53,312 bases of DNA from positions 1-53,312 of the forward strand of contig CAZVQW010000021.1 in assembly GCA_964629475.1 (NCBI GenBank). Direction: 5' to 3'. Below, in pieces: positions 1-8,243 of this stretch. The stretch's first letter is position 1; every line of letters begins with the position of its first letter. The notes beneath the pieces are model-generated. The model searched no databases. It saw only the letters and a list, made by a program, of their open reading frames with translations, and was not told the origin of the DNA. Source of the DNA: SMWD01 sp964629475 (GTDB taxonomy: Bacteria; Pseudomonadota; Gammaproteobacteria; Steroidobacterales; GCA-2729495). The translations under genes were made by a program, and so were the position numbers.

Positions 1-29
1 TTGTTTGTGGTGCCGGATTTCCGCGGGGG

Positions 30-107
30 GGGGCCGGGGATATGCCCCTCGCCTCCGTAAGTCATTTGTCGGGCCGGTACATATCCCCGGCCCCGCCCGG
101 CTTTTTT
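30..107 (+). terminator. Hairpin with T-tract ending an upstream gene outside the window
   Basis: Positions 30-44 pair with 80-94 (15 bp, core GGCCGGGGATATG), with a 35-nt loop. A further GC-rich stretch then runs into a T6 tract at 102-107. A smaller stem (71-77 with 88-94) is an alternative fold. It reads as a rho-independent terminator for a gene whose body lies left of the window. No coding region is visible in 1-182. Confidence 0.5.
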
Positions 108-182
108 CACCTCAAATTTAGACATATTTTGGCTGGAATTGGCCTAGAATTCGCATCTTCCTGGTGTATCTGGAGAGATTAA

Positions 183-866
183 ATGGCCATGATGAATCGT
201 ATTGCAAAAAGTGTTTTGATCCTGGTGGCAGCATCCGGTGTCCTGTTATCTGCCTGTACGACACTTGATCCCTACACACAGGAAGAAAAAACCAGCAATG
301 CAGCGAAGGGTGCCATGATCGGTGCGGCAGCGGGCGCAGCAGTTGGCTTGTTAACCGGAGATGACTCGGCGGAACGCAAGAAGAGAGCATTGATCGGTGC
401 CGGCGTGGGCGCGGTCGCCGGTGGTGGTGTCGGCCTGTACATGGATAACCAGGAATTGAAGCTCCGTAAGGAACTCGAGGGTACCGGCGTCAGCGTCACG
501 CGTATCGGCGATAACATTACCCTGAATATGCCCGGCAACATCACATTTGCATTCGACAGTGCTGATGTCAGTGCCAGTTTCTACCCGGTACTCGATTCGG
601 TTAGTAAAGTGTTTCAGGAATTTGACAAGACATTCATCGAGGTTGCCGGACATACCGACAGCATTGGATCGGAATCGTATAACCAGGGTCTGTCGGAGCG
701 CCGGGCCTCAAGTGTGGCGGCCTACCTGAGTTCACGGCAGATCATGTCGCAGCGGCTGATAGTCGTTGGTGCCGGTGAGACACGCCCGATTGCTACCAAT
801 AATACGAAGGCCGGCCAGGCGCAGAATCGGCGTGTCGAATTGACTATCGTGCCGGTTACGACTTAG
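183..866 (+). CDS. OmpA-family outer-membrane lipoprotein (YiaD-like)
   Basis: The protein has 227 residues. It starts with a lipoprotein signal ending in a lipobox (LLSAC, about residues 21-25), so it should be lipidated and sorted to the outer membrane. Residues 40-80 hold a glycine-zipper-like stretch rich in GAAAGAAVG and GAGVGAVAGG, as in YiaD/Pal-type proteins. The C-terminal OmpA domain (about 110-225) has the peptidoglycan-binding pattern (FDSADVSA, GHTDSIGSESYN, LSERRA, NRRVEL). The inferred role is anchoring the outer membrane to peptidoglycan. It stands alone, after a terminator and before the convergent rpoH. Start: ATG at 183, preceded by GGAGAG. A second ATG at 192 is possible. 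Confidence 0.9.
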   Translation: MAMMNRIAKSVLILVAASGVLLSACTTLDPYTQEEKTSNAAKGAMIGAAAGAAVGLLTGDDSAERKKRALIGAGVGAVAGGGVGLYMDNQELKLRKELEGTGVSVTRIGDNITLNMPGNITFAFDSADVSASFYPVLDSVSKVFQEFDKTFIEVAGHTDSIGSESYNQGLSERRASSVAAYLSSRQIMSQRLIVVGAGETRPIATNNTKAGQAQNRRVELTIVPVTT

Positions 867-921
867 CAGCTTTCACCGAAGTAAGAGCGGGGCAAGGCCC
901 CCAGGCAGCACGAAATCGGAT

Positions 922-1788
922 TTATTGCCCGGCTAGTTCCGTGCGCAGCGACTTGATGGCGCGTTGCTCGATCTGACGAATGCGTTCGGCGGACACGTCG
1001 AAACGTTTAGCCAGGACCTGTAGCGTCGTCTTCTTTTCGGCAAGCCAGCGGGCCTGCAGGATTTCACGACTACGTTCGTCGAGGTTGTGCAGCGCTTTGT
1101 GTAACTGGCTGCTCGTCTGATCCTGCCAGTCATCGGCCTCGATCAGTTCAGCCGGGTCGGGGGTGTTGCTCGGCAGGTAATGCGCCGGTGCATAGGCCTT
1201 TTCTTCATCATCCGTCGGCGCCGGATCGAATGCCATGTCGTGTCCGGAGAGGCGTTTTTCCATCTCGGTGACTTCCCGCGCACTGACACCCAGGTCGTTG
1301 GCGATCGCCTCGGTTTCGCCCTGCGACAGCCAGCCGAGGTATTTTTTTGATTTGCGCAGGTTGAAGAACAACTTGCGTTGCGCCTTGGTCGTGGCAATTT
1401 TGACGAGGCGCCAGTTCCTTAGTACGTATTCGTGGATCTCGGCACGAATCCAGTGTACGGCAAACGACACGAGACGCACGCCGACCTCCGGGTCGAAGCG
1501 CTTGACGGCCTTCATCAGGCCGATGTTGCCTTCCTGCACGAGATCGTTCAGCGGTAAGCCATAGCCGTTGTAGCCGCGTGCGATGTGCACGACGAAGCGC
1601 AATTGCGATAAAACGAGGCGTCGCGCTGCATCCAGATCATTGTCATCGCGTAACTGACGGGCGAGTTCCCGCTCTTCTTCGCGGTCCAGAACCGGGATCG
1701 CGTTGACGGCGCTGACGTAGGCGTCGAGACTGCCAACCGGGCCGGCCAGGATCAGGTCACGGTGTGTTGCTGCAAGGGCTGTCGTCAT
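922..1788 (-). CDS. rpoH: RNA polymerase heat-shock sigma factor RpoH (sigma-32)
   Basis: About 288 residues, the usual length for RpoH. Visible motifs are sigma region 2 (DLVQEGNIGLMKAVKRFDP, then VSFAVHWIRAEIHEYVLRNW), the RpoH box QRKLFFNLRKSKK that distinguishes sigma-32 from sigma-70, and region 4 (LDERSREILQARW and a helix-turn-helix ending RIRQIEQRAIKSLR). The family directs transcription of chaperone and protease genes in the cytoplasm. It follows ftsYEX as in Escherichia coli. ATG 1788 is preferred because AGAGG lies about 10 nt upstream; a GTG at 1800 gives four more residues. The promoter carries a perfect CIRCE operator (separate entry), so repression by HrcA is expected. Confidence 0.96.
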   Translation of the reverse strand: MTTALAATHRDLILAGPVGSLDAYVSAVNAIPVLDREEERELARQLRDDNDLDAARRLVLSQLRFVVHIARGYNGYGLPLNDLVQEGNIGLMKAVKRFDPEVGVRLVSFAVHWIRAEIHEYVLRNWRLVKIATTKAQRKLFFNLRKSKKYLGWLSQGETEAIANDLGVSAREVTEMEKRLSGHDMAFDPAPTDDEEKAYAPAHYLPSNTPDPAELIEADDWQDQTSSQLHKALHNLDERSREILQARWLAEKKTTLQVLAKRFDVSAERIRQIEQRAIKSLRTELAGQ

Positions 1789-1818
1789 GGAATCGGTCAC
1801 CTCTTTCGGCTGTGCATT

Positions 1819-1845
1819 TTAGCACTCCCAAGTTTAGAGTGCTAA
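1819..1845. promoter_or_regulatory. CIRCE operator (HrcA binding site) in the rpoH promoter
   Basis: TTAGCACTC (1819-1827), a 9-nt spacer, then GAGTGCTAA (1837-1845). This matches the CIRCE consensus at all 18 arm positions, including spacer length. It lies 30 nt upstream of the rpoH ATG. Reading the minus strand, TTAGCA and TAAAAT spaced by 18 nt could be the -35 and -10 elements, overlapping the operator, so HrcA binding would block polymerase. Established knowledge: HrcA binds CIRCE and represses class I heat-shock genes such as groESL. No hrcA gene is in this window. Confidence 0.9.
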
Positions 1846-1899
1846 CCGAGTGGTTAGTTCAATGACTGAAGCAGGTAAATAACTATATTAAACAGTTAG

Positions 1900-2826
1900 T
1901 TAAACGCGAGGCTGTATTGCGGCAAGGTGTCGTGCGACGGCCGACCAGGCACCGCTGAGCCCGGCTGCGAGGCTGATAGCGAACACGCCCAGCAGCGTGC
2001 TGCCATCGATACCAAATGGCTCGAAGCCACCGCCATAGAGCCGGACGAGACGGTTCACCGGCCCGCTCAGAATCCACAGACTGATAATGAGTAGCAGGAC
2101 CGCGAAGAGACCGCCGAACAGCCCATACCAGAAGCCCGTGTACAAAAAGGGCCGTCTGACGAATCCGTCGCTGGCGCCGAGCAGCTTGGAGACTTCGATC
2201 TCGGCTCGTCGGTTCTGAATGTCCAGCCGGATCGTGTTGCCGATGATGACGATCACGGCGCCGATCAGCATGATGGCCGCGATCCAGACCGCCCGGCGGG
2301 CCAGGTTCAGGATGGCGTTGAGACGGTTCACCCACGCGGTGTCGAGCTTGACCAGGTCGACGCGTGGATCGGCCAGCAGGGTACTTTTCAGTTCCTGCAA
2401 AGCCACGGGTTGCGCATCGTCTGTCGGACGTACGACGATGGTATGCGGCAGCGGGTTGTCGTTGAGGGACCGGATGAGATCGCCGAATTCAGCATCGTCA
2501 CGAAATGTCTGCAAAGCCTGGTCATTGCTGATCAGTTGTGTCGAGCCGATGATCACGGTTTTGTTGAGCCGTTCGCGCAGTTTGTTGGCCTGCTCCAATG
2601 ATGTGCCGGGTTTCATGTAGACAGTGAAGTCACGAATATCTTCGAGACCTCCGGCCAGTGCACGGCCGTTTTTGACGATGATGTTCAGCGCCGACGGCAT
2701 TGCGAGTGCGATGCCGATCACGGCGATTGTCAGCAAACTGGCGATTGGTTGGCGAACCATGTTGCCGAGTGCGCCGAGACAATTTTGTGCATGCCGAACG
2801 AGGTAATTTTTTAGTGACCGTATCAT
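1900..2826 (-). CDS. ftsX: Cell-division ABC transporter permease FtsX
   Basis: A 308-residue membrane protein with the FtsX layout: a cytoplasmic N-terminus, TM1 (about residues 30-50), a periplasmic domain (about 55-170), and three more TM segments (about 175-200, 225-255, 275-300). A typical FtsX segment, RRAEIEVSKLLGASDGFVRRPFLYTG, spans about 207-232. With FtsE it forms the inner-membrane complex that activates peptidoglycan hydrolases at the septum through EnvC-type partners. The gene lies 29 bp downstream of ftsE on the same strand. Confidence 0.95.
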   Translation of the reverse strand: MIRSLKNYLVRHAQNCLGALGNMVRQPIASLLTIAVIGIALAMPSALNIIVKNGRALAGGLEDIRDFTVYMKPGTSLEQANKLRERLNKTVIIGSTQLISNDQALQTFRDDAEFGDLIRSLNDNPLPHTIVVRPTDDAQPVALQELKSTLLADPRVDLVKLDTAWVNRLNAILNLARRAVWIAAIMLIGAVIVIIGNTIRLDIQNRRAEIEVSKLLGASDGFVRRPFLYTGFWYGLFGGLFAVLLLIISLWILSGPVNRLVRLYGGGFEPFGIDGSTLLGVFAISLAAGLSGAWSAVARHLAAIQPRV

Positions 2827-2855
2827 CGCAATTTTCGGGTTGAACCGTTGACCAT

Positions 2856-3515
2856 CTAATAATCTGCCTGAACCGCGCCATTTTCGAGAACGATCCGGCG
2901 TCCGCCGAGCTGGTCAACCAGACCGAGATCATGTGTTGCAATCAGCATTGTGACGCCGACTTCGTTAAAGCGGCGAAACAGGTTCATGATGTCCAGTGAT
3001 AATTCGGGATCGAGATTACCGGTCGGTTCGTCGGCGATCAGCAGCTTCGGTCGCGCAACGATGGCACGCGCGATACCGATACGCTGTTGCTCTCCGGTCG
3101 ACAGCATGGCCGGTGTGTGTTTCTCGTTGTCCAGCAGGCCGACGGTGTCGAGTGCCGCCCGGACCCGGCCGCGAATCTCACGTTGTGTATAGCCGGCAAT
3201 GATCATGGGCAAGGCAATATTTTCGAAAACCGAGCGATCCTCAAGCAGCTTGTGGTCCTGAAAAACCATACCGATTTGCCGTCGATGGGCGGGGATATGA
3301 CGCTCGGCCAGCCGGCCGATATTGCGGCCCTCTACCAGGACCTGGCCGCGCGTGGGCCGCTCTATCAGTGCGATGAGCTTGAGCAACGTGCTCTTGCCGG
3401 CGCCCGAATGCCCGGTCAGGAAGACCAGTTCCCCGGCCGCCACTTCAAAAGACAGGTTGCTCAGGGCTTCACGTCCCTTGTCGTATCTTTTCGTGACGTT
3501 ATCGAAACGAATCAT
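2856..3515 (-). CDS. ftsE: Cell-division ATP-binding protein FtsE
   Basis: A 219-residue ABC ATPase. Walker A is GHSGAGKST (about 36-44), the Q-loop MVFQDH, the signature STGEQQR, Walker B LLIADEPTGNLD, and the switch histidine in ATHDLG. It partners FtsX at the septal ring. Its ATG overlaps the ftsY stop by 4 nt, so the three genes are translationally linked. The length is typical. Confidence 0.96.
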   Translation of the reverse strand: MIRFDNVTKRYDKGREALSNLSFEVAAGELVFLTGHSGAGKSTLLKLIALIERPTRGQVLVEGRNIGRLAERHIPAHRRQIGMVFQDHKLLEDRSVFENIALPMIIAGYTQREIRGRVRAALDTVGLLDNEKHTPAMLSTGEQQRIGIARAIVARPKLLIADEPTGNLDPELSLDIMNLFRRFNEVGVTMLIATHDLGLVDQLGGRRIVLENGAVQADY

Positions 3516-4495
3516 TCGGACTCCGCGGCATTTGTCCCGGCAGGCTCGACGAGCGCGGCCGCGTATTGCCCGGCATCGAATACACCCAGGTCATCGATGT
3601 CTTCGCCGATACCGATAAATCTGAACGGCACATCCAGCCGCTCGGCGATGGCCAGCAATATGCCGCCCTTGCCGCCGCCATCGAGTTTCGTCATCGTAAT
3701 GCCGGTCAGGCCGATGGCCTCATGGAATTCAACGGCCTGATTGACTGCATTCTGTCCCTGGCTCGAGTCGAGTACCAGCATGCGCTCGTGTGGCGCCTCG
3801 GGGTCGAGCCGTGCCGCGACGCGTACGACCTTCGCGAGTTCGTTCATCAGGCCGGCTTTGTTCTGCAGGCGGCCGGCAGTATCGGCCAGGATGACATCGA
3901 TGTTCCTGGCCTTGGCCGCCTCGCAGGCATCGTAGATCACGGCGGCCGGATCGGCGCCGGGTTGCTGCGCGATGACCGGGATGTCGTTGCGTTCGCCCCA
4001 TGCCTGCAGTTGCTCTACTGCCGCCGCGCGAAACGTGTCACCGGCGGCCAGCAGGACGGACAGACCCTGATCCGTGAGTTTTCTGGCGAGCTTACCGATC
4101 GTTGTCGTCTTGCCCGAGCCGTTCACACCGACGACGAGGACCAGGTAAGGGCGCGGGCTGGAAGGAATCTCCAGGGGTTGTGCATGCGGCGTCAGTATCT
4201 CGACCAGCGACTCGCGCAGTGCATCGCGAACATCGCACTCACTACCGCCGACTTTGCGCCGCAGACCGCCGATGATCCGGTCGGTGGCCTCAATCCCGAC
4301 GTCTGCGAGCAGCAATTGGGTTTCGAGTTCCTCTTCGAGTTCGGCGTCCAGCTTGCGCCCGGGCAGTCCGAGCGACAGGCCCAGCCCTTTGCCGCCGGAA
4401 AGTTTTCGGCGCAGTCGGCCGAAAAAGCCGACGCCCTTGGCTGAGTCCTTGCCCGGGTCATTGCCCGGGTCCTTTTTTTGGGAGTTCTGTGGCAT
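3512..4495 (-). CDS. ftsY: Signal recognition particle receptor FtsY
   Basis: From ATG 4495 the product has 327 residues. The N-terminal acidic A domain is short (about 20 residues), followed by the four-helix N domain (ELEEELETQLLLADVG) and the SRP GTPase G domain: GVNGSGKTTTIGKLA (G1), DTFRAAAVEQL, DTAGR (G3), TKLDGGGKGG (G4 region) and FIGIGEDIDDL near the end. It docks SRP-ribosome complexes at the membrane. A longer reading from 4579 adds 28 unconserved residues overlapping the divergent rsmD side, so ATG 4495 was chosen. Confidence 0.95.
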   Translation of the reverse strand: MPQNSQKKDPGNDPGKDSAKGVGFFGRLRRKLSGGKGLGLSLGLPGRKLDAELEEELETQLLLADVGIEATDRIIGGLRRKVGGSECDVRDALRESLVEILTPHAQPLEIPSSPRPYLVLVVGVNGSGKTTTIGKLARKLTDQGLSVLLAAGDTFRAAAVEQLQAWGERNDIPVIAQQPGADPAAVIYDACEAAKARNIDVILADTAGRLQNKAGLMNELAKVVRVAARLDPEAPHERMLVLDSSQGQNAVNQAVEFHEAIGLTGITMTKLDGGGKGGILLAIAERLDVPFRFIGIGEDIDDLGVFDAGQYAAALVEPAGTNAAESE

Positions 4496-4620
4496 GGCGC
4501 GAATGGTACCGGTTTCGTGCGCCACGACAACTCGTGCATGCCGTGATTGAGAGCTATGACAGGGATATAACACAGGCATCGATGAGGCCGTCGATGCAGT
4601 CGCCGGAGATATTGGTCACA

Positions 4621-5220
4621 ATGTCGCTTATGGCGAAAAGAGGACCCAGAGGTCAGCCGGGCCGGTTGCGAATCATCGGTGGGCGTTGGCGCGGCCGACG
4701 ATTCCCGTGCCCTCCCGGCGATGTGACGAGACCCACCGGAGATCGTATCCGTGAAACCCTGTTCAATTGGCTGGCGCCGTTCATCGACGGGGCTCGTTGC
4801 CTGGATCTGTTCGCCGGAACCGGTGCGCTGGGTCTCGAGGCATTGTCGCGTGGTGCGGCCCAAACCACGTTTGTGGAGCAGGATGCGCGGGCCGCCCGAC
4901 AACTGGAGGCAACATTACGTGAGCTGGATTGCCATGATGCCGATGTCATAAAGGGTGATGCACTGCATTTTCTTGCCGGTGCGCCGACGCGCTTCGATAT
5001 CGTATTTCTTGATCCGCCTTTCGGCGCCATCGATCCGGGAAATTTGTGTACACTTCTGGGCGACCATTGGCTGGCCCGTGGTGCGCATGTCTACATCGAG
5101 ATGCAGCGGCGCGATGCAGTACTTAAGATACCGGCGGACTGGACGATTGTCCGGGACAAGACGGCCGGACAGGTGCGATTCATGCTGGCCACCGGGCCGA
5201 CGGGTCAATCGAGTACTTAA
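4621..5220 (+). CDS. rsmD: 16S rRNA (guanine-966 N2)-methyltransferase RsmD
   Basis: About 199 residues from ATG 4621 (another ATG at 4630). It opens with the family pattern LRIIGGRWRGRRFPCP, then RPTGDRIRETLFNWL, the SAM motif LDLFAGTGALGLEALSRGA and the catalytic DPPFG. It methylates G966 of 16S rRNA in the small subunit. The gene is divergent from ftsY, as in many gammaproteobacteria, and is followed 46 bp later by coaD. The frame is open further upstream to 4489 but that part lies over the ftsY start. Confidence 0.95.
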   Translation: MSLMAKRGPRGQPGRLRIIGGRWRGRRFPCPPGDVTRPTGDRIRETLFNWLAPFIDGARCLDLFAGTGALGLEALSRGAAQTTFVEQDARAARQLEATLRELDCHDADVIKGDALHFLAGAPTRFDIVFLDPPFGAIDPGNLCTLLGDHWLARGAHVYIEMQRRDAVLKIPADWTIVRDKTAGQVRFMLATGPTGQSST

Positions 5221-5266
5221 TTATTTGAGCCCGGTCAATTGAACCAGGCAACAGGAGAGTGAAAGG

Positions 5267-5752
5267 GTGTCAGTCGGTGCGATGTATCCCGGCACGTTTG
5301 ATCCGATCACGAACGGGCATTCCGAGCTTGTGCGGCGTGCAGCGGGACTGTTCGACCGTGTCGTCGTTGCCGTTGCCGAGAGTCCGGCCAAACAGCCGCT
5401 GTTCAGCTTCGACGAGCGGCTGTCATTGGCCCGTAGCGCATTAGCCGATCTGCCGAACGTTTCGGTCGATGGATATGCAGGTTTGACTGTCGAGTATGCT
5501 GCCGCGCACGGTCTGGGTGTTATCGTTCGCGGCCTCAGGGCCGTGACGGATTTTGAATACGAATTTCAACTCGCGAGCATGAATCGGCACCTCGACGCGG
5601 CGGTCGAAACGGTGTTTCTGACGCCGACCGATGAATACACTTTTGTCTCCTCGTCGCTGGTTCGTGAAGTGTCGGCGCTCGGCGGCGACGTGAACCGGTT
5701 CGTGCACCCGGACGTTGCGCGTGCGTTGCGGGATCGATGCCAAAGCAAGTAG
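5267..5752 (+). CDS. coaD: Phosphopantetheine adenylyltransferase
   Basis: A 161-residue protein of standard length. The nucleotidyltransferase motif is YPGTFDPITNGHSELV (residues 7-22; TxxH core). ISSTxxR-like SSSLVREVSALGGDV is near residues 128-142. It makes dephospho-CoA from 4'-phosphopantetheine and ATP, the penultimate CoA step; coaBC for an earlier step is also in this window. The start is GTG at 5267, with AGGAG upstream. Confidence 0.96.
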   Translation: MSVGAMYPGTFDPITNGHSELVRRAAGLFDRVVVAVAESPAKQPLFSFDERLSLARSALADLPNVSVDGYAGLTVEYAAAHGLGVIVRGLRAVTDFEYEFQLASMNRHLDAAVETVFLTPTDEYTFVSSSLVREVSALGGDVNRFVHPDVARALRDRCQSK

Positions 5753-5758
5753 ACCATA

Positions 5759-7525
5759 TTGAATACGCTAAACCGCTTTTTCACCCTCTTTGCCTTTCTC
5801 TTCCTTGTCGCATGCAATCCTGCGACGGTCACGTCTCTCGATACCCGCGCTGCAAGCAAGGCCTCGCCGGAGGACTGGACCAAGGGTGCGATGGTCAGCG
5901 CCGCCAATCCGCATGCGGTTGCGGCGGCCATTAAAATACTGCAACAAGGCGGCCATGCAGTTGATGCCGCTATAGCGGCACACACCGTGCTGGGCCTCGT
6001 CGAGCCACAAAGTTCCGGCCTTGGCGGCGGTGGATTCATGATCGTCTACGATCGGGCCGACGACAGCCTCAGTGTGTACGACGGCCGTGAAACTGCACCT
6101 GCCGGCGCCACCGAGGACATGTTCATTCGTGACGGCAAGATACTCGGGTTTATCGATGCCTGGCAAAGCGGTCTGTCGGTCGGTGTTCCCGGTGCGGTGG
6201 CGATGTACGAGATGGCGCATGATGATCACGGCAATCTGCCTTGGGCAGAGGTATTTCAACCGGCGATCCGACTCGCAACGGAGGGCTTCGAAGTATCACC
6301 CAGGCTGGCGAGCCTGCTGCGGAGAATGAGCCGGCCGACTCGCCTCGATGACAACCCGCATACGGCAGCCTACTTTTACCCCGAAGGCGTGCCACTGCAG
6401 GCGGGGCACCTGTTAAAGAACCCGGAATATGCCGGGACTCTGCAGCAGATAGCCGACGACGGTATCCGGGCCTTTTATTCCGGTGCGCTGGCCGGAAAGA
6501 TCGCTGCTGCTGCACAGGCGGAACCCAACGGTGGGTCGTTGACCGTCACCGATATACAGAACTACGCAGCTGTTAAACGTGACGCAATCTGCGGCGGGTT
6601 TCGTGAGATGACTATTTGTGCAGTACCACCACCATCGTCGGGTGTTGCACAGATTACGATTGCCGGTCTTTATGATTATCTTGCCGCCGGTTCGATTGGT
6701 GAAACGGAAAAGGTGCAGGCGTTCATCGACGCGCAGCGGCTCAGCTATGCAGATCGGGATCATTTCATCGCCGATCCCGCCTACGTCGAGGTGCCAACGG
6801 ATGCACTCATCGACCCTGCGTACATCAGGCACCGGGCGAGTGAAAGGTTCGCGCCGAATGCAAAACCAGCGCCCGGCAATCCGGCTGACGTACTGGCCAA
6901 AGCAGCCAGCGCCTCGTCGTGGAGCGTGGACACGACGATGGAGATAGGAGGCACGACCCATTTGTCCATCATCGACCAACAGGGCAATGCCGTATCGTTG
7001 ACCGCCTCGATCGAGGCGCCCTTCGGTTCGTCTCGCTGGGCCGGCGGGTTTCTCCTGAACAATGAAATGACCGATTTTGCCCGCGAGCCTTCGGTTGATA
7101 GCGGGACTGATGGCCGGGCAGCCGCCAATGCCATTGCCCCGGGCAAGCGACCTCGCTCATCGATGTCACCGATCCTGGTCTTCGATAAAGATCACGATTT
7201 GTTCATGGTCACCGGCTCACCCGGCGGCCACTCAATCCCGGCATACGTCGCCAAGACGATGCTTGGTGTGTTGGACTGGGGTCTTTCGGCACAGCAGGCC
7301 GTGGATTATCCCAACATCGTCGCGAGAGGATGGGAAGTTCGCGTGGAAGCTGTTGATGTTACCGGTAAGCAGCTGGCGTCGAGTATTTCAGAGCTGGGTT
7401 ATCCGGTGCGGGAAAACAGTCGAGGTGAGAACTCCGGTATTCACATGATTGTCGTGCGACCCGGCGGACTGGAAGGTGCCGCTGATAAACGTCGGGACGG
7501 CGTTGTCCGTACTCTCGAGAATTAA
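5759..7525 (+). CDS. ggt: Gamma-glutamyltranspeptidase, lipoprotein form
   Basis: 588 residues. It starts with TTG 6 nt after the coaD stop. A hydrophobic N-terminus ending FLVAC suggests a lipoprotein signal rather than a free periplasmic enzyme. The large-subunit start (GAMVSAANPHAVAAA), the glycine-rich GLGGGGFMIVYD and the small-subunit start GGTTHLS are visible. Thr399 in TTH is the expected autocleavage site and catalytic nucleophile, followed by the GSPGGHSIP motif. The family transfers or hydrolyses the gamma-glutamyl group of glutathione. Such Ntn hydrolases mature by self-cleavage at this threonine. Confidence 0.93.
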   Translation: MNTLNRFFTLFAFLFLVACNPATVTSLDTRAASKASPEDWTKGAMVSAANPHAVAAAIKILQQGGHAVDAAIAAHTVLGLVEPQSSGLGGGGFMIVYDRADDSLSVYDGRETAPAGATEDMFIRDGKILGFIDAWQSGLSVGVPGAVAMYEMAHDDHGNLPWAEVFQPAIRLATEGFEVSPRLASLLRRMSRPTRLDDNPHTAAYFYPEGVPLQAGHLLKNPEYAGTLQQIADDGIRAFYSGALAGKIAAAAQAEPNGGSLTVTDIQNYAAVKRDAICGGFREMTICAVPPPSSGVAQITIAGLYDYLAAGSIGETEKVQAFIDAQRLSYADRDHFIADPAYVEVPTDALIDPAYIRHRASERFAPNAKPAPGNPADVLAKAASASSWSVDTTMEIGGTTHLSIIDQQGNAVSLTASIEAPFGSSRWAGGFLLNNEMTDFAREPSVDSGTDGRAAANAIAPGKRPRSSMSPILVFDKDHDLFMVTGSPGGHSIPAYVAKTMLGVLDWGLSAQQAVDYPNIVARGWEVRVEAVDVTGKQLASSISELGYPVRENSRGENSGIHMIVVRPGGLEGAADKRRDGVVRTLEN

Positions 7526-7527
7526 TT

Positions 7528-7589
7528 CCTGGGGGTGCGGCTCCAGCCGCGATCCATACTCTAATCGCGGCTGAAGCCGCTCCCACAGG
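7528..7589. repeat. REP-like inverted pair between convergent genes
   Basis: The arms at 7528-7553 and 7564-7589 pair with few mismatches. The right arm read in reverse is TGTGGGAGCGGCTTCAGCC, close to the REP units of Pseudomonas and related genera. The two units face each other around an 11-nt centre, a BIME-like layout. It sits between the ends of ggt and the CBS-domain gene, so it could also end both transcripts. No RAYT transposase is in the window. Confidence 0.6.
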
Positions 7590-7607
7590 AATATCCTCGC
7601 AGTAACT

Positions 7608-8027
7608 TTAGCCGGTTTGTGACAGAAAATAGCTGACAATGTCCGTCGATGTCACGATGCCAAGAAGGTTCTGATCCTTGTCGACCACAGGAACTGCATG
7701 CAGGGTTCCGGTCGTCAGGGCTTTCGCCGCATCACGTACGGTGCTGTCACTGGGAATCGTAACCAGCTCTGTTTGCATGATCTGCGCAATCATGAAATGT
7801 TTGTCGAGATATTCGTCGCGATCTGCCTGAGCTTCACGCGGTTCGAAGCCGAATTCAAGCAGGTCGGTCATGCTGATGATGCCCACCAGCCGTTGACCGT
7901 CCACGACCGGAAGATGATGCAGGCGCCCGTCAGCCAGCGCTGAGCGCACATCGCTTAATTTCTGATTTACCTGAACCGAACGAGGGTGAGGTGTCATGAC
8001 TTCCGCCACCGGTACGTCTTTCTTCAT
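7608..8027 (-). CDS. Tandem CBS-domain protein
   Basis: About 139 residues made almost entirely of two CBS motifs. The first includes VAEVMTPHPRSVQVNQKLSD and LPVVDGQRLVGIISMTDLL; the second includes IAQIMQTELVTI and VPVVDKDQNLLGIVTSTDIVSYF. CBS pairs bind adenosine nucleotides and act as energy or ligand sensors. No effector domain is attached, so the target is unknown. ATG 8027 is supported by GGAGG 7 nt upstream. Confidence 0.88.
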   Translation of the reverse strand: MKKDVPVAEVMTPHPRSVQVNQKLSDVRSALADGRLHHLPVVDGQRLVGIISMTDLLEFGFEPREAQADRDEYLDKHFMIAQIMQTELVTIPSDSTVRDAAKALTTGTLHAVPVVDKDQNLLGIVTSTDIVSYFLSQTG

Positions 8028-8243
8028 CACGCATCCTCCATCCTGATTGTCGTTAAACAATGGAACGAATCGCTTCGATCCGATTCACCTCTATAAATAG
8101 TACCTCGGTCGACGCACCTCAGGCGATACGTATGTATCACGCAGTTCCTGCAACAGGTTCGGTGAACGCGAGATCGTTGAATAGCAACGTGTTTGGCCCT
8201 GTTTGCCGGTATTTTGCGGCAAAATGTACCCGCAATTGCGAGT

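Noticed and set aside
3566..4444. 292-codon rightward open frame
   Set aside because: Antisense to ftsY, shows no recognisable domain.
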